This document shows positions 1 through 10,957 of a DNA stretch of 64,000 nt, one piece after another. This DNA is from Volutella citrinella (Eukaryota; Ascomycota; Sordariomycetes; Hypocreales; Nectriaceae). How positions within the stretch are numbered: the first letter of the stretch is position 1; each line of letters begins with the position of its first letter. Made by a program: the position numbers and the translations under genes. The notes under the pieces are model-generated. The model was not told where the DNA came from. It ran no database searches and saw only the letters and a program-made list of their open reading frames with translations. The stretch covers positions 124,001-188,000 of the forward strand of contig JAWZSP010000003.1 of NCBI GenBank assembly GCA_034401135.1, read 5' to 3'.

Positions 1-711
1 TGGGATGAGATTGTTCTAGTCGGTTTCTCACGGGGGGCATTCGCTGTGCAGTGCCTCGCTGCCTTCATCAGCGACGCTGGCCTTCTGCAGAAGCAGCACC
101 TCTACTACCTCCGCGGGCTCTTCACCCTCTGGTCTCTGCAGACGATGCGCGGGATTAAGACGGAGTTCCAGACAAATAGAGACAGTCTCATCGCGCGAGG
201 TCTGCTTCGCAAGGTCCCCATCAAGGCCCACGCGGTCTGGGACACAGTGAGCTCGCTCGGTGGCGTGATACAACTTCCGCCGCGGCCGCTCTCGTTTGTG
301 GGCAGGACAGTGCCCACGCGTGTTGAAAACGCATTCCATGCGCTGGCGCTCGACGAGAGACGCTCCAGTTTCCGCCCTGTGGTGTGGGAAGTGCCTACAG
401 ACAGGGCTGACAAGGTCAGTCAGTGCTGGTTTCTCGGCTCGCACAGCGATGTTGGCGGGAACGGCGATGCCGCTCTGGGCACGCTGTCATTCCTGTGGAT
501 GGTGGGCAAGTTGCACGATAAAATCAGAGTCAAGTTTATCGAGGAGGAGATTTCAAAGCACCTCAAGCAGAGGTTCTTGGAGTGGAAGTTTACTCTCTGT
601 CGCCTTTGCCAGAGCTTGAAGGAGACGAAGGTCTTGTCTACGAGGCCGCGCTCGGGTAGGCCCTCCAGTTTTCCCCTTCATTTGAGTTCCTTGTTGTACT
701 TTCCGAGGTAA
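1..711 (+). CDS. DUF2235 alpha/beta-hydrolase-like protein, partial (left edge)
   Basis: The reading frame is open from base 1, so the 5' part lies outside the window. The first residues contain GFSRGAF, the GxSxG nucleophile motif of DUF2235 proteins (the family of bacterial Tle1-type lipases and many fungal uncharacterised hydrolases). Further family features are WDTVSSLG near residue 80 and SHSDVGGNG near residue 150. The open frame ends at 711, but from about 575 to 655 a different frame reads more convincingly (VEVYSLSPLPELEGDEG). An unrecognised intron or a frameshift therefore probably lies around 530-575. A donor-like GTAGGC at about 655 and an AG near 747 suggest one more intron. The family is clear. 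The 3' structure is not, and the gene may be damaged. Substrate unknown. Confidence 0.7.
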   Translation, partial: WDEIVLVGFSRGAFAVQCLAAFISDAGLLQKQHLYYLRGLFTLWSLQTMRGIKTEFQTNRDSLIARGLLRKVPIKAHAVWDTVSSLGGVIQLPPRPLSFVGRTVPTRVENAFHALALDERRSSFRPVVWEVPTDRADKVSQCWFLGSHSDVGGNGDAALGTLSFLWMVGKLHDKIRVKFIEEEISKHLKQRFLEWKFTLCRLCQSLKETKVLSTRPRSGRPSSFPLHLSSLLYFPR

Positions 712-863
712 AGTAAAGCAAACCACCTTGCTGAAATTATGTGGCAGGTCTCGCCACCCCTTCGCGTTGGTATTGGCACTTACTCGGCCGACGTTCGCGT
801 GCCGCCTATGCGCGGTTAACAAGCCCTTCCCAAAGCGAGGTGCATTTTAGTGTGCGGATCGCT

Positions 864-1211
864 ATGTCGGATGATGCCAACTCCTCGCAATTGCTCAAGT
901 CGTGGAAGACGCTCTGGATAAATACATTGCCAACCGCCCAGGCGAGGGTTCAATGGCAGTCCGCCACCACACAAGGACTTATGTTGATGGAGCATATGAT
1001 AGAGAGTAATGACGAGGAGTACCGCATTTTGTTCGAATGGAGCCGCGATGTATTTCCGCAGTTCATCACGGACAGAGGTGACTGGGCCGGTGAAGCGCCA
1101 GGGACCGAGGCAGCATTAAACAAGTTGAAGACGCTGCTACGAGATAAACTAGGCTTTCAAGATGGCAGGCTTGCCAACGAGGTGCTCTATCCACCAGGGG
1201 TAGCAGTATGA
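864..1211 (+). CDS. small hypothetical protein, 115 aa
   Basis: An ATG at 864 opens an intron-free frame of 115 codons beginning MSDDANSSQLLKSW. The product looks soluble and helical, with many Glu, Leu and Trp residues and no signal peptide or membrane segment. I do not recognise a family. The frame is open upstream to 741, so it could be the last exon of the DUF2235 gene or of a separate gene. Its stop lies only about 40 bp from the stop of the convergent decarboxylase-like gene. Confidence 0.35.
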   Translation: MSDDANSSQLLKSWKTLWINTLPTAQARVQWQSATTQGLMLMEHMIESNDEEYRILFEWSRDVFPQFITDRGDWAGEAPGTEAALNKLKTLLRDKLGFQDGRLANEVLYPPGVAV

Positions 1212-1251
1212 TAGAGTTAGATATGTGCCTTCGCATCCTTTGTTCCCCCAT

Positions 1252-2076
1252 TTACTTCTCCAAGACAAGCCCCTTGTTGGCCTTTGCAGCAGTCCGTGGC
1301 CAATCATCAAAGAAACGGCCGTACATATAAGGGCGATAGTCAACGTCATTACCCAGCTCAATCTGTCTGCGAACCTTGGTGTGCATCGTAAAACCGGCCG
1401 AATACGCCGATATGATCTTACACACAGGCACCGTATGCAGGGGGTCATCGTCGGTTCCCTTCAGTATCAAGTGGGTCTTTTCCACATCTCCCTCCTGGTA
1501 TATGTGCGTACGCTGGGTGCACTCAAACTCGATGAGGACCGGCGCATGCTGGAGTCCGCCAGCGGCGTTGATGCCCGTTTTCAGCTCGAAAAACGTCGAG
1601 GTCGTGGGCTCGGGGGTGGTGGTGAAGACGGGCGCCTTCAGCGTTGTCTCCAGACGCATCTCGGCTCCCTTGCGCTGGGCCAAGGCGAATAGCTTGAGCC
1701 CGTTTCCCATTAAATGCACCTCGCCCAGCTTCTTTGGCATGGACCAAGCCTCGCGACCAGTCGCCATGGACTGGTCGCGGTTGACAAAGACGGAGAGAGA
1801 GTACGTGCCCGGGCGGCCCTCATGGAGAACGTCGAGCGCGACGACGCCGGCTTCCTCGTCTTCACCGGTGCGCTGGCCATCAATCTCCTCGCAGTTGGTG
1901 CAGACGTACATGGTGCCAGTGGCAGGCGACGGGATATCGAAGCAAGGGGGAACCACAGAACGAGCAAATTCCTCGGTGGTTTGAAAAGTTGTGAATGCGC
2001 CGTGGAGGTTGGAGGTGACATTCTGGTAGAAGAGGTCGTAGGCTGCGACTTCTTCGGCGGTCCGAACGTAACTCAT
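1252..2076 (-). CDS. acetoacetate decarboxylase-family protein (ADC-like)
   Basis: A single-exon gene of 274 aa. Residues 107-117 read GREAWSMPKKL, matching the GRExWGxPKK signature of the acetoacetate decarboxylase superfamily. The adjacent Lys115-Lys116 pair falls where the Schiff-base lysine and its neighbour sit in classical ADC. No signal peptide or membrane segment is visible, so it is probably cytosolic. Fungal members often act in secondary metabolism or as decarboxylase/cyclase-like enzymes rather than in acetone formation, so the substrate is open. The ATG at 2076 is the only sensible start, and the full family length (about 250-275 aa) is present. Confidence 0.85.
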   Translation of the reverse strand: MSYVRTAEEVAAYDLFYQNVTSNLHGAFTTFQTTEEFARSVVPPCFDIPSPATGTMYVCTNCEEIDGQRTGEDEEAGVVALDVLHEGRPGTYSLSVFVNRDQSMATGREAWSMPKKLGEVHLMGNGLKLFALAQRKGAEMRLETTLKAPVFTTTPEPTTSTFFELKTGINAAGGLQHAPVLIEFECTQRTHIYQEGDVEKTHLILKGTDDDPLHTVPVCKIISAYSAGFTMHTKVRRQIELGNDVDYRPYMYGRFFDDWPRTAAKANKGLVLEK

Positions 2077-2702
2077 GATGTCTGGTGAGCAGAGTGGGGC
2101 TGGGAAGATAGGAGATGATCAACTTGTAGAGTAATCAAGGATCCCAAAGAGCGAGACAGGTGATGGGTGCAAGGGAGCTCAGGGAAGGAGGACAGTGTTG
2201 TTCATATTGTATTACTCTCATGATGATGTTGTAGGCTCCAAACCGACCATGACAGGATTATTGGACCCTCTTCAAGCCCCAACCTTACCCTATCTGGCGG
2301 AAGTGCGAGGCATTAGCGTGTGTTCTGGGGCGAGCGGGGTATCCCGGCACCTCGAGAGTTTTTGGCTCGGAGCCTCGGACGAACAAGACTCATCAATTAT
2401 TCCCTTCTCGGAAGAAGTGCGAGCAGAATATGTCTCCAGGCGTGATGTCAGGATCCCAGGACAGGCAGAAGTTTGACCCCGCCTCTCCGGTACATCCCCG
2501 AGCAGCTCCGCAGATCTGGAGTAAAGATGGGGCATCCTAATGATACCCTATGTTTTAATTATACAACCTGACGGAGAGCACTGGGCAACAAGTTGCAACC
2601 TTGAGAAGAATTGGATAAAATAAATTAAGCCTTTTTATTAGTAACTAAATAGTTATTACTAAGCCATAAAATTTAATATCCTTGATCTCCACTTCTATCC
2701 TT
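2077..2702. other. intergenic, no gene seen
   Basis: The upstream region of the ADC-like gene (its promoter lies at the low-coordinate end of this stretch) and the flank of the transporter relic. It is AT-rich near 2550-2660. No coding signal with family resemblance was found. Confidence 0.5.
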
Positions 2703-3072
2703 CTAGCCAGAGTTATCGGCACAAGAGAACGGTCCGCTCTTGCCAGGCTGGCTATAAGCAGCTTTGATATCGAGAGCAGAACCCCAAAGACCGCCGACCA
2801 TGACGACGAGGCCAGCCATAATAACAAAGACACTCCATAGTGCGTGCAGGATCCATGCAAGACTCCTCGTCTGCTTGCCGGCGTCCCAACTGTCGTAGAG
2901 CCACATGACGCCCATCGGGGTCACACACAACATCGTACTGAAGAGGGCACCGATGAGGGAGGAGAGTGTGCCAAAAGAGGGGATAGTGCTAGCGATGATA
3001 AATGAGAAGCATGCACAGCCAAAGATGCAGCTGACCCAGGTAGCCCAGTGCTTGACGGTGTTCTTGCTCATC
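2703..3072 (-). pseudogene. C-terminal relic of an amino-acid transporter (AAAP type)
   Basis: Read on the minus strand from about 3072 to a TAG at 2703-2705, this encodes the last ~120 residues of a fungal AAAP/neutral amino-acid transporter. A soluble patch is followed by three hydrophobic segments, around FGCACFSFIIAS, LIGALFSTMLCVTP and HALWSVFVIMAGLVVMV, and a short polar tail. The N-terminal two thirds are absent. Going upstream, the transporter-like sequence stops at about 3060-3072, where plus-strand aldehyde dehydrogenase sequence begins. The fragment has no frameshift. It cannot make a working permease. Confidence 0.75.
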
Positions 3073-3810
3073 GTGTTCGGCGATGCAAACATGGACACCG
3101 CCGTGCGCAGCGCCGTGACAGCCAAGTTCAAGGGCACGGGCCAGGCTTGCGTATGTGTCAACCGCTTCTTCGTGCAGGAAGGCATCTACGATCGCTTCGT
3201 CGCGGCCTTTGTCGAGCGGGTCGGGGAGTTGAAGGTGGGCGATGGTGCGGACCCCTCGACGACTCACGGGCCGCTGACGACGATGGCGGGTGTGCAAAAG
3301 GTGCAGGACCAAATCAAGGACGCCTTGTCAAAGGGCGCGAGGCTCCTGCTCGGCGGCGAGAGGATTCCGAGCTTGGGCGAGCACTTCCACCAGCTCACTG
3401 TCCTTGACCGTGTCGACAAGACCATGCAGGTGTGGAGCGAGGAGACTTTTGGGCCACTGGCGGCTATCGCTCGGTTCCAGTCTGAGGACGAGGTGGTTTC
3501 GGCCGCCAACGACGCGGACGCAGGGCTCGCGGCTTACATCATGACAACTGACTTGCAGAGGTCACACCGCCTCACGGAACGTCTCGACTACGGGATGGTG
3601 GCGTTGAATACGGGCACCATATCAGACTGGTCCGCTCCGTGAGTTCCCCCCTTTTGTCCCCTTTGAGAAGGAAGGCATCTAACAGGTGGTGTGTGCAGGT
3701 TTGGGGGAGTCAAGCAGTCAGGCTTTGGCCGCGAGGGCAGCAAATACGGGCTGGATGATTACACAGTGCTCAAGACGTTCATCTCTGCGTCCATTGACAC
3801 TACTTATTGA
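3060..3810 (+). pseudogene. 5'-truncated succinate-semialdehyde/aldehyde dehydrogenase
   Basis: From about 3060 the plus strand encodes the C-terminal half of an NAD(P)-dependent aldehyde dehydrogenase of succinate-semialdehyde dehydrogenase type. The catalytic-cysteine motif GQACVCVNR, the EETFGPLAAIARF segment and the C-terminal [14 protein letters not shown] motif are present. A clean intron (3639-3698) joins the SAP of DWSAP to FGGV and the stop is at 3808-3810. The NAD-binding N-terminus and the ELGG catalytic-Glu motif are missing, because the fragment starts exactly where the opposite-strand transporter relic starts. The coding sequence that remains is undamaged, so the loss is either recent or an assembly join. 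Confidence 0.8.
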
Positions 3811-4241
3811 GCATCGCTTATGTCAGGCAATCGGGGGCTGGGGAAGCTGGGAAGCCGACCGCGCCCTACCATATTTTAGAACTAATGGCTAGTATCCAGC
3901 TTGATAATCAAGACTGCGCCCTACAATCTTTTAAAGCAAACCCACTAGTGTCAAATCAATACGTACTATATGTGTGCTATAGTAGCGGGGGAGTGGGGAA
4001 GAGAGTGCAGAGGGCGTCATCACCGCGTACTGGAGGGGCCTGGGACAGAGATAGTGAGAGAAGTCGACCCGCCGAGAAACATAACAATGCCCTAGGGCGT
4101 TCGCGTTGAGTTTGGATCTACTCCATCCAGGCAGTCCTTCAGTATGGCTCTCCATCACATTACTGCTCATCAAGCAGAGAGCCCTCTCAACGGCCTTGCC
4201 AGACTCGTATATAATCTCCCCTCGTCGTAAGCCGTCACCAG
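3811..4241. other. intergenic, no gene seen
   Basis: Nothing with coding or repeat character stands out. It includes the putative 5' flank of the SDR relic. Confidence 0.5.
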
Positions 4242-4760
4242 ATGTCTTCTGTCATTGTGGTCGGCGCAACCGGTGAGCAGCTCAACAAAGCCCATCTCAT
4301 GTACATGGTTGTGCAGCACAGACTCGACTCGACTAATGCGCGTCCCATTTCCCCGCAGGCATCATCGGTTGTCAGCTTGCACGGGAACTCGCTCAAGATC
4401 CATCGAAATGGCGCACCGTCTACACCACCTCGCGCTCGAGCAAGCCGGTCCAGCAGGGTGACAACATGCGCCATGTGCAGCTCGACCTCACGGGCGATGC
4501 CGCCAACATGGCCAGGCACTCGCCGACGTCAAGGCGGACCACGTCGTCTTCCCTGGCGGGGAGGAAGGCTACCAGCAGCTCACCAATCTCACAGATGCTC
4601 ACCTGCACGGTCGCTTCGTGGGATGGACCCTAGGCCGGAACTTTCCCGTGGTGACGAGCATGTCAAAGGCCCGGAAGCTTGGCTAGACGGGCTATTGTGA
4701 CCCTGAGAGAGCTTCAAGGGGGTCTTTGACGACTTGCGCGGGGAGAACATCATTCCTTAG
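4242..4760 (+). pseudogene. PRISE-like short-chain dehydrogenase relic
   Basis: The ATG at 4242 begins MSSVIVVGATG, and a canonical intron (GT at 4273, AG ending 4358) joins it to IIGCQLARELAQDPSKW. This is the Rossmann start of progesterone-5-beta-reductase/iridoid-synthase-like (PRISE) SDRs. The frame breaks near 4510, where the family sequence continues in another frame (QALADVKADHVVF). Sequence then jumps directly to the family C-terminus: SMSKARKLG, a stop at 4684-4686, then remnants reading SFKGVFDDLRGENIIP up to about 4757. Most of the middle, including the catalytic Tyr region, is deleted. So the relic shows an internal deletion, at least one frameshift and a stop. Confidence 0.8.
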
Positions 4761-6986
4761 TGACCTCCTGGGTAGTTTAAACCGGGTTGCCCATATAGCG
4801 AGAAAATAATGCTGTTTCCCGTTTCCAGAGTGCCATCACTGTCTGACTTGGCCACCATTTGTGAGGTCAGTATAAGATGTGCCTGGACCAGCGTCAAGGC
4901 GTAGGGCGGGGCGTAGGGTGGGGCGTAGGGCGAAGGGTCCTACCTTAGGCGGTCTTAGCTGGTCTAGAAACATCCGACAAAGTAGTAGAGTAGGTGTTGC
5001 TCATTTGGACAATGCGGTCTACGTACCAGTGTGCGGCGTGGCCCTCTTTCGGAAAGTTTACAATGCGGTGTCGTCAATGTCGCGACATGATTAGCCCGAA
5101 AGGGGCGGCTGGCCTAAACGTTTGCTCTTTCCGTTCCAATAGTGTTGTGTCAGACAAGGATTGAGGTCTTGGCAATGGCGCAGGTTGCTGCTCAGCCACT
5201 CACCCATGCAAGCATCACCGCCAATGTAACCTATAGGGATTGGGACTTTGGCGGGAGAATACAGGGGCCGAGGGAGTCAATTAGGCGGACCGGTGACGCC
5301 AGTCCTATAACGGAAATGACTTGGTTGAATACGAGCTCAAACTGATCCGGACCGCCCGGCGCGTGCTTTGGTAGATGGGGGATGCGGCCAACGGCTTCCA
5401 ACTGAGGCCCATGATGTCACCTTGTCAGTATGGCCTGGCAATTTTGCAAAGATGATGGCAACAGTGAATGCGTGTGGGCTGGAGTCTAGAAGCGTAAATA
5501 ATCTTGATCACACGATGCTCCAGTTACTCCCTCGCCCACTATCAACGCATCTGCAACAGAATTCTTATATCTGCCGAGAGGCATATGGTAGTGGCTGCTG
5601 CGTGAGAACGCTGACGTCGTGGCCTTCGGTCAAAGTGGCATTCCAAGGGCGAGCCACGGGCTCAGAACGTAACCGACGGATGAGATGAACAAAGTAGGGC
5701 ATTGGTCCATGTACGCAGGGTCCAAGGGTGCCACAGGCAAGCCAAGAGTGCTGCTCCACATTTATAGCGCGTCCACTGGCTACGGGAGCAGCCCTAAATG
5801 GCGATCCGTAAATCTAGAGCCCACTGGCGACCCATGAATGGCGCTCAGTAAAGGTAGGGCGTCCAAGGCGAGGCGAGTCTGGACTCGGGAGTGCCCGTAC
5901 CCGGCCGAGCCAAGTACCTTTTGAAGTTCATTAAATCACGCACACTTACCTCGTATTTGAACTCCCTGCCTGCCTGGAATCTGTAGTGAGCTGCTATAGG
6001 ACAAGGCAAAAAGGGCCTGGGGCGAGAAGAGGCCAGTAGTGCGCAGGCTGCCTGCGAACAATCCTGACTCTTACACTCACACGTCCCATGTTGCTTGCAT
6101 CCCGGCTCGGCGTTTGTGTTTCATCATGAAGTGAGGCTCGCGATAGTACGGTGGAGTTGGTTGCCCAAGGTAAAAGATGAGGAACTGTAAGGTGAGGGTA
6201 AGCACGCAGTAGTAGATGTTCTACTTTAAGCTTATCACACATAACTCTATCTGAAATAAGCGGCCTCGGTGAGGGCGCCACCCTGGTGTCTAACACCACT
6301 GACGCTGGGTGCAACTCTGGCTGCTGTTCGGACTCGTCGCTGCGACCCCAGGTTTCGCACCAGATCTCGACCCGCTACCGCGGCAGAGTACTAAGAAGAG
6401 CGAGAAAGAGAAGAGTCACGGAGGGCTGCTCGGGATGTCGGGGACACTGCCGCCCGCTGTGAAGCGGCGTTACCAACTCGTAATTACGTAGTACTCCGCC
6501 CCAGGCCAGATCAGCTCAGACCCCGCACACTTCAAGCTGTAGCCGCTGCATGGACGGACTCGTGTGCACGTTTCATTAGTTCGTGGCGCAGCATCGGACG
6601 CGACAGTCGCTTGCAACAAGAGCGCTAACCCAGACTGACGGTACAACCCCCTCACCTGGATAGATGCCAAGATGTCAATTTTCATGACAGTGTGCCCCTA
6701 TTGCGAGGAGATGCCCCTTCCTGTCTGTTTCATTGCTCTTCTTTCCCGATAAAAAGTCCAGGTCGATGCGTTATCTGTACGATGGACTTATTTAGGGCTG
6801 ACTGATCACCAACTCGTACGTTGACATTGTCCACAACGATCTGTCTATTCCCACACCGCTTTGCAATCAACCGACTTTGTTCAGCCGACGGCTACCGCTG
6901 CAACTTTGTACCAGCGGGTGATTCTGTGCATATCGAGGTCCATCTCACGAATCAACTGAGCTCTAACTTGGTCCTCTTCCACACGA
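4761..6986. other. 2.2-kb gene-poor stretch
   Basis: No open frame here resembles a protein family, and the frames present are short and low in complexity. It holds one 12-bp tandem repeat (4898-4933) and scattered GTAGGG-containing motifs. The last ~200 bp are presumably the GH76 promoter. Confidence 0.5.
4898..4933. repeat. 12-bp tandem repeat, three copies
   Basis: Three adjacent copies of GGCGTAGGGYGG (GGCGTAGGGCGG, GGCGTAGGGTGG, GGCGTAGGGCGA), read directly. It is a small GC-rich minisatellite in the gene-poor stretch. Confidence 0.9.
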
Positions 6987-8570
6987 ATGCTACACAGTCG
7001 CCATGGTTCACCGTTCTCGACAGCCGCCTTGGCGGCAATGCTACTCCTCGGGTCCTCTCATTTGACGCTCGCCAAGTCTCCATACTCGATCGATTCCCCT
7101 GGTCAGTTGCTGGCTACTGGCTGCTCATCTCCCCCAGGTGCAAGCATCCTAAGACTCATGCCCGCATAGCCGCGATTCGCGAATCGGCGCGAACCCTCGC
7201 TTACGACTTGATGCTCTACTACGATGGCAACAAAACGGGCATGATTCCCGGCATCTTGCCAGGCCCTCCAGCCGACGGCAAGGGCGATTATTACTGGTGG
7301 CAAGGAGGTGCCATGATGGGTGCCTTCATCGACTACTGGCGCATCACCGGCGATAGCTCCTACAACGACGTCGTCAAGACAGGAATCGTACACCAGGTCG
7401 GCGAAAACCGCGACTTCGAGCCCATCAACCATACCCGGTCCCTAGGAAACGATGACCAGGGCTTCTGGGGCATGACGGCTATGCTGGCCGCAGAGATGCA
7501 GTTTCCCGACCCCGAGCCAAACGAACCGCAATGGCTCGCTCTGGCGCAGGCTACGTGGACGAGGCAAGCAAATCCAGACCGTCATGACAAGTACTGCAAT
7601 GGTGGTATGCGCTGGCAGATTCCTCTCACCAACGACGGCTATAACTATAAGAACACCATCGCCAACGCGTGCTTTTTCAACATTGGCGCTCGCCTTGCGC
7701 GTTATACCGGCAATGATACCTATCTCAAGTCGGCCGAGAAAACCTGGGACTGGTTATGGGCTGTAAACTACATTGACCACGATACCTGGCGCGTCTACGA
7801 TGGGGGGTATGTTGAGACTAACTGTACTCCTGTCAACAAAGCTACCTACTCCTATAACATCGGCATCCTCGCGCAGGGCGCTGCATATCTTGCCAACTAT
7901 GTATGTCCACATTATAACCCGCCGCCCCTCCCCTTGGCCTGTCCCCTTGGCCTCTCCTTGTTCAATTTGGCTGTGTGAGTTAACAGTTGGAATCTCCTAG
8001 ACTAGGGATAAGAGGTGGATTGAGCGAACCGAAAAGCTCGCACAAGTATGTATTGACGACTTCTTTCACATGGGTGCAGCCTACGAGGTACAGTGCGAGG
8101 GCAAAAAGGGTGTCTGCAGCCCCGACATGTTGATGTTCAAAGGCTTTGTCCACCGCTGGCTCTCGTGGGTTACCATGCTGGTTCCGTCCACACGGGAGAC
8201 AATTCTTCCTGCTCTCCGCAAGTCAGCCCAGGCCGCCGTCGACCAGTGCACCGGCCGGGCAAGCGGCCGTGCATGTGGTTTCTACTGGACAGGGGGCGAA
8301 TATGTGGACCCGGCTATTGACAAAACAAGCGGTGCTGGCGAGGCGTTGAGCGTTTTTTCGGCCGTCTTCGCATTGCTGATAGGGGACGCTGAAGGACCAG
8401 TCACCAATACCACTGGGGGGACTTCAGGAGGTGCCCCCGAGGGTGGTCACGTTAGGAATCCGCCCCGAAAACTCCCTCCCATCACCGTCGCTGATCGCGT
8501 CGGAGCTTCTATCTTGACGGTGGTCATTGTAGTGGGTATTTCTGCTTTAGGGTGGTGGATAATCAACTAA
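6987..8570 (+). CDS. mannan endo-1,6-alpha-mannosidase, GH76 (DFG5/DCW1 type)
   Basis: Three exons, 6987-7101, 7170-7900 and 8001-8570, agree in phase and give 471 aa. Residues 1-30 form a signal peptide (hydrophobic ALAAMLLLGSSHLTLA). The GH76 domain follows, with YYWWQGGAMMGAFIDYW and the catalytic double aspartate in NDDQGFW at about residues 133-134. A Ser/Thr/Gly-rich region precedes a final hydrophobic segment (ASILTVVIVVGISALGWW), a GPI-anchor or membrane signal as in DFG5/DCW1 proteins. These act at the cell surface on alpha-1,6-mannan and help attach GPI proteins to the wall. The ATG at 6987 was chosen because it gives the signal peptide and the exon 1/2 phase fits. Confidence 0.92.
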
Positions 8571-8742
8571 AGTGAGTTAAATATAGAATTCATATTGAGA
8601 AACAGGTCTGCATATTTTGCTTAAAAGTAGCGTGACTGCTAGCCTCAACAAGAGGGCTTACAAGAGGCTTCGATCGGGTGGCGGCGAAATCTGTCGCGTC
8701 AGTCATCCAGTCAGCTAGCTTTGTCGTTGAAGATTCCAAGAA

Positions 8743-10674
8743 TCAGCGCTTCACGAAGAGAGAGACAAGGGTGCCATCAGCATATGGTGGATATTCTTCC
8801 CAGTCATCCACCACCATTGAAGTAAAAGTGGTCTCCAATGCCATCCTCCCGCTGTCACTGTACTTTGGGACGCCGATGATGATAGCGCAATGAGAGTAAG
8901 CAAGCTGAAGGCTGGGCTCGTTCCCATACTATATCGGTTTAGCAATCATTTCCGGCTGCATGATGCAGGCTGTCGTCCATCACCTGCAGTTGGACCAAGG
9001 ATGAGACTTACTGTCATGTAGGCAAACGATGCTTGCTCTGTTTCGGGGTCAGGCTTGTTCAGCCAGAGAGGGTCATCGGGGGAGAGTTTCTCAAGTCCCC
9101 AGGATTCGAGGATCCACTCCCAGTCTTCCGGATCTTCCACCTGCCCGTCATATTTTTCGAGAGTGAATTTCTTCCCAATATGGCCTGAGGACTGTGAGGA
9201 GGGACCTGTCCAGGAGCTGAAGGGATTGGAAGTCAATCTTGGTCGCAAGCACACACCGCATCCAAGTCGACGAAAGGCATCCCATATGTTCATGTCGATT
9301 CCTTTCAAGGTATCGGTCAACCAGACCTCTGACGAAGTGAAGGGGTAGGCATGCGTCGTGTGGAAGCCCAGATACCCGCCTAAGAAAGTGTCAGAGTAAA
9401 TGAACAGTTGATGGGATGCTAGAGTGAGGGAATATAATCATACCGTCTGGCAAGAATGTCTCGTCATCGAGAAGTGCCTCAAGATGTCGGTACAGAGGGG
9501 TCTGGGCGATGTCAAGCGCATTGGGGTGGTTCGAAAGTTGGCCGTTACCCCGAGTAGCGTACAGGTTGTAGGTGAGAGTGATGCGGTGGCCAGAGTGTAC
9601 CGGAAACACTTCATGCTCGCAGTCGCTGTAGAATGCAGCCCATTGAATCTGTGACCCATTGCAATCTGTGCCTGATGCCCAGTCAAAGGACATGACTTGC
9701 TCCAGCTGGCGGACCTCCAAGGCACCCCCCTCATGTTTGACAGGGAGGCAAACGACGAGCGATGCAATCTGAGATGCAGAGCGAGGGGTATCAACATGCG
9801 CGCGGAAGTGACCAGATGGTCCAGTGTACACCTTGACTAAGGTTAGCAGAGCTATGACAGGATGGTGGTGGTCGGAACAGACGTTGAGCTTGTACAACTC
9901 AGCCTTGATTGACCTCTGCTTTTGCGAATGCTGGTTCGGGAGAAGGAGCTGGGACACGACGCTGATGATTCCCGAAGCATACGGGCAAAAGTTGGTGGCG
10001 AAGCGGGAAGGGTCTAACTTGGAAGCTTTGCGGTAGCTTTCGTCGTATACATGCTCGCCTCCACGGCCAAAGGTCGCAGGCTCCATGTCGGCAAGCAGTC
10101 GATCAAGGTTTTCGGTGTCCGATTCTTGGATAGGGAAGTTGAGCTTGCAATGAGCTGCCGGGGTCATGGCATCTCGAGGGTCCCATCGGAGATTGACGGG
10201 TGGATGGGGGCTTGCCGACTGGACGGTGCTCGAGGCGCGACTATTGACCGAGGCTGGGCTCGAGGGGACCTTTTTGTCAATGGACGGCTCCTCCTTTGGT
10301 TCATCGGCCTTGAAAGTGTCAGTCACGATTGGGATCGTGCCGCCACAGGCGAAGAGAGAGTCTGGACAGTGAGCCTTGAGCCACTGCCGAACCTGATAGA
10401 GTGAATCGCCATCGTCCTGGTTGTCGCTGCAAGCCTCGCTTTCGGAGGTACTCTCGCCATTACCTTGGCTCAGACTCTCACTCTCGCTCTCGCTCTCGTG
10501 CTCTTCATCTTGAAGAGACCATCCAACGGGGTGCCTGCGTTGTCGATGGTTGGGCGAGGGGTGTTGGCTTTCACGGTCCTGGTCGTGACCGGCAGAGTCC
10601 GAGGCAGCGTCAGGCATTTCCACCTCTGGAACATCCTTCATATCGATGGGCGTTGCAGGGGCATCCGACTCCAT
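8743..10674 (-). CDS. 2OG-Fe(II) oxygenase-domain protein, 594 aa
   Basis: Exons read down the minus strand at 10674-9444, 9379-9012 and 8928-8743, with phases in agreement. The first ~170 residues are acidic and low in complexity, including a Glu-Ser run. The oxygenase core follows, with GHFRAHVDTPR giving the first two iron ligands (HxD). Further on, SDCEHEVFPVHSGHRITLTYNL supplies the distal His and the Arg that binds 2-oxoglutarate. The last exon adds AYSHCAIIIGVPKY and a C-terminal FVKR. Such large fungal proteins are annotated only as 2OG-Fe(II) oxygenases, with substrate unknown. There is no signal peptide, so it is probably nuclear or cytosolic. Confidence 0.85.
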
Positions 10675-10957
10675 CGCAGAATCACCAATTTTTTCACTTT
10701 CGATTTGTGTTGAAGGGGCGGTGATGAAGGAAGCGAGGAGCAGCAGACTGTTCGTGAATGTGTTGTTGCAAATGCCTCAGGCAGAGACCGTGATGCGATG
10801 CTGACCGTGCATGATGCAGCTGTGGGAAAGTTTCAGTGGATTGACCGCTAGCTTCAGGCCTGTGGCTCATGGTTTCAGCGACCCGGCTCCCACAGAACCC
10901 TTGTTTCAGTCACCGACTTCGCATTGGCCCAAAGCCCAACAAGTATTATTGGATTCA

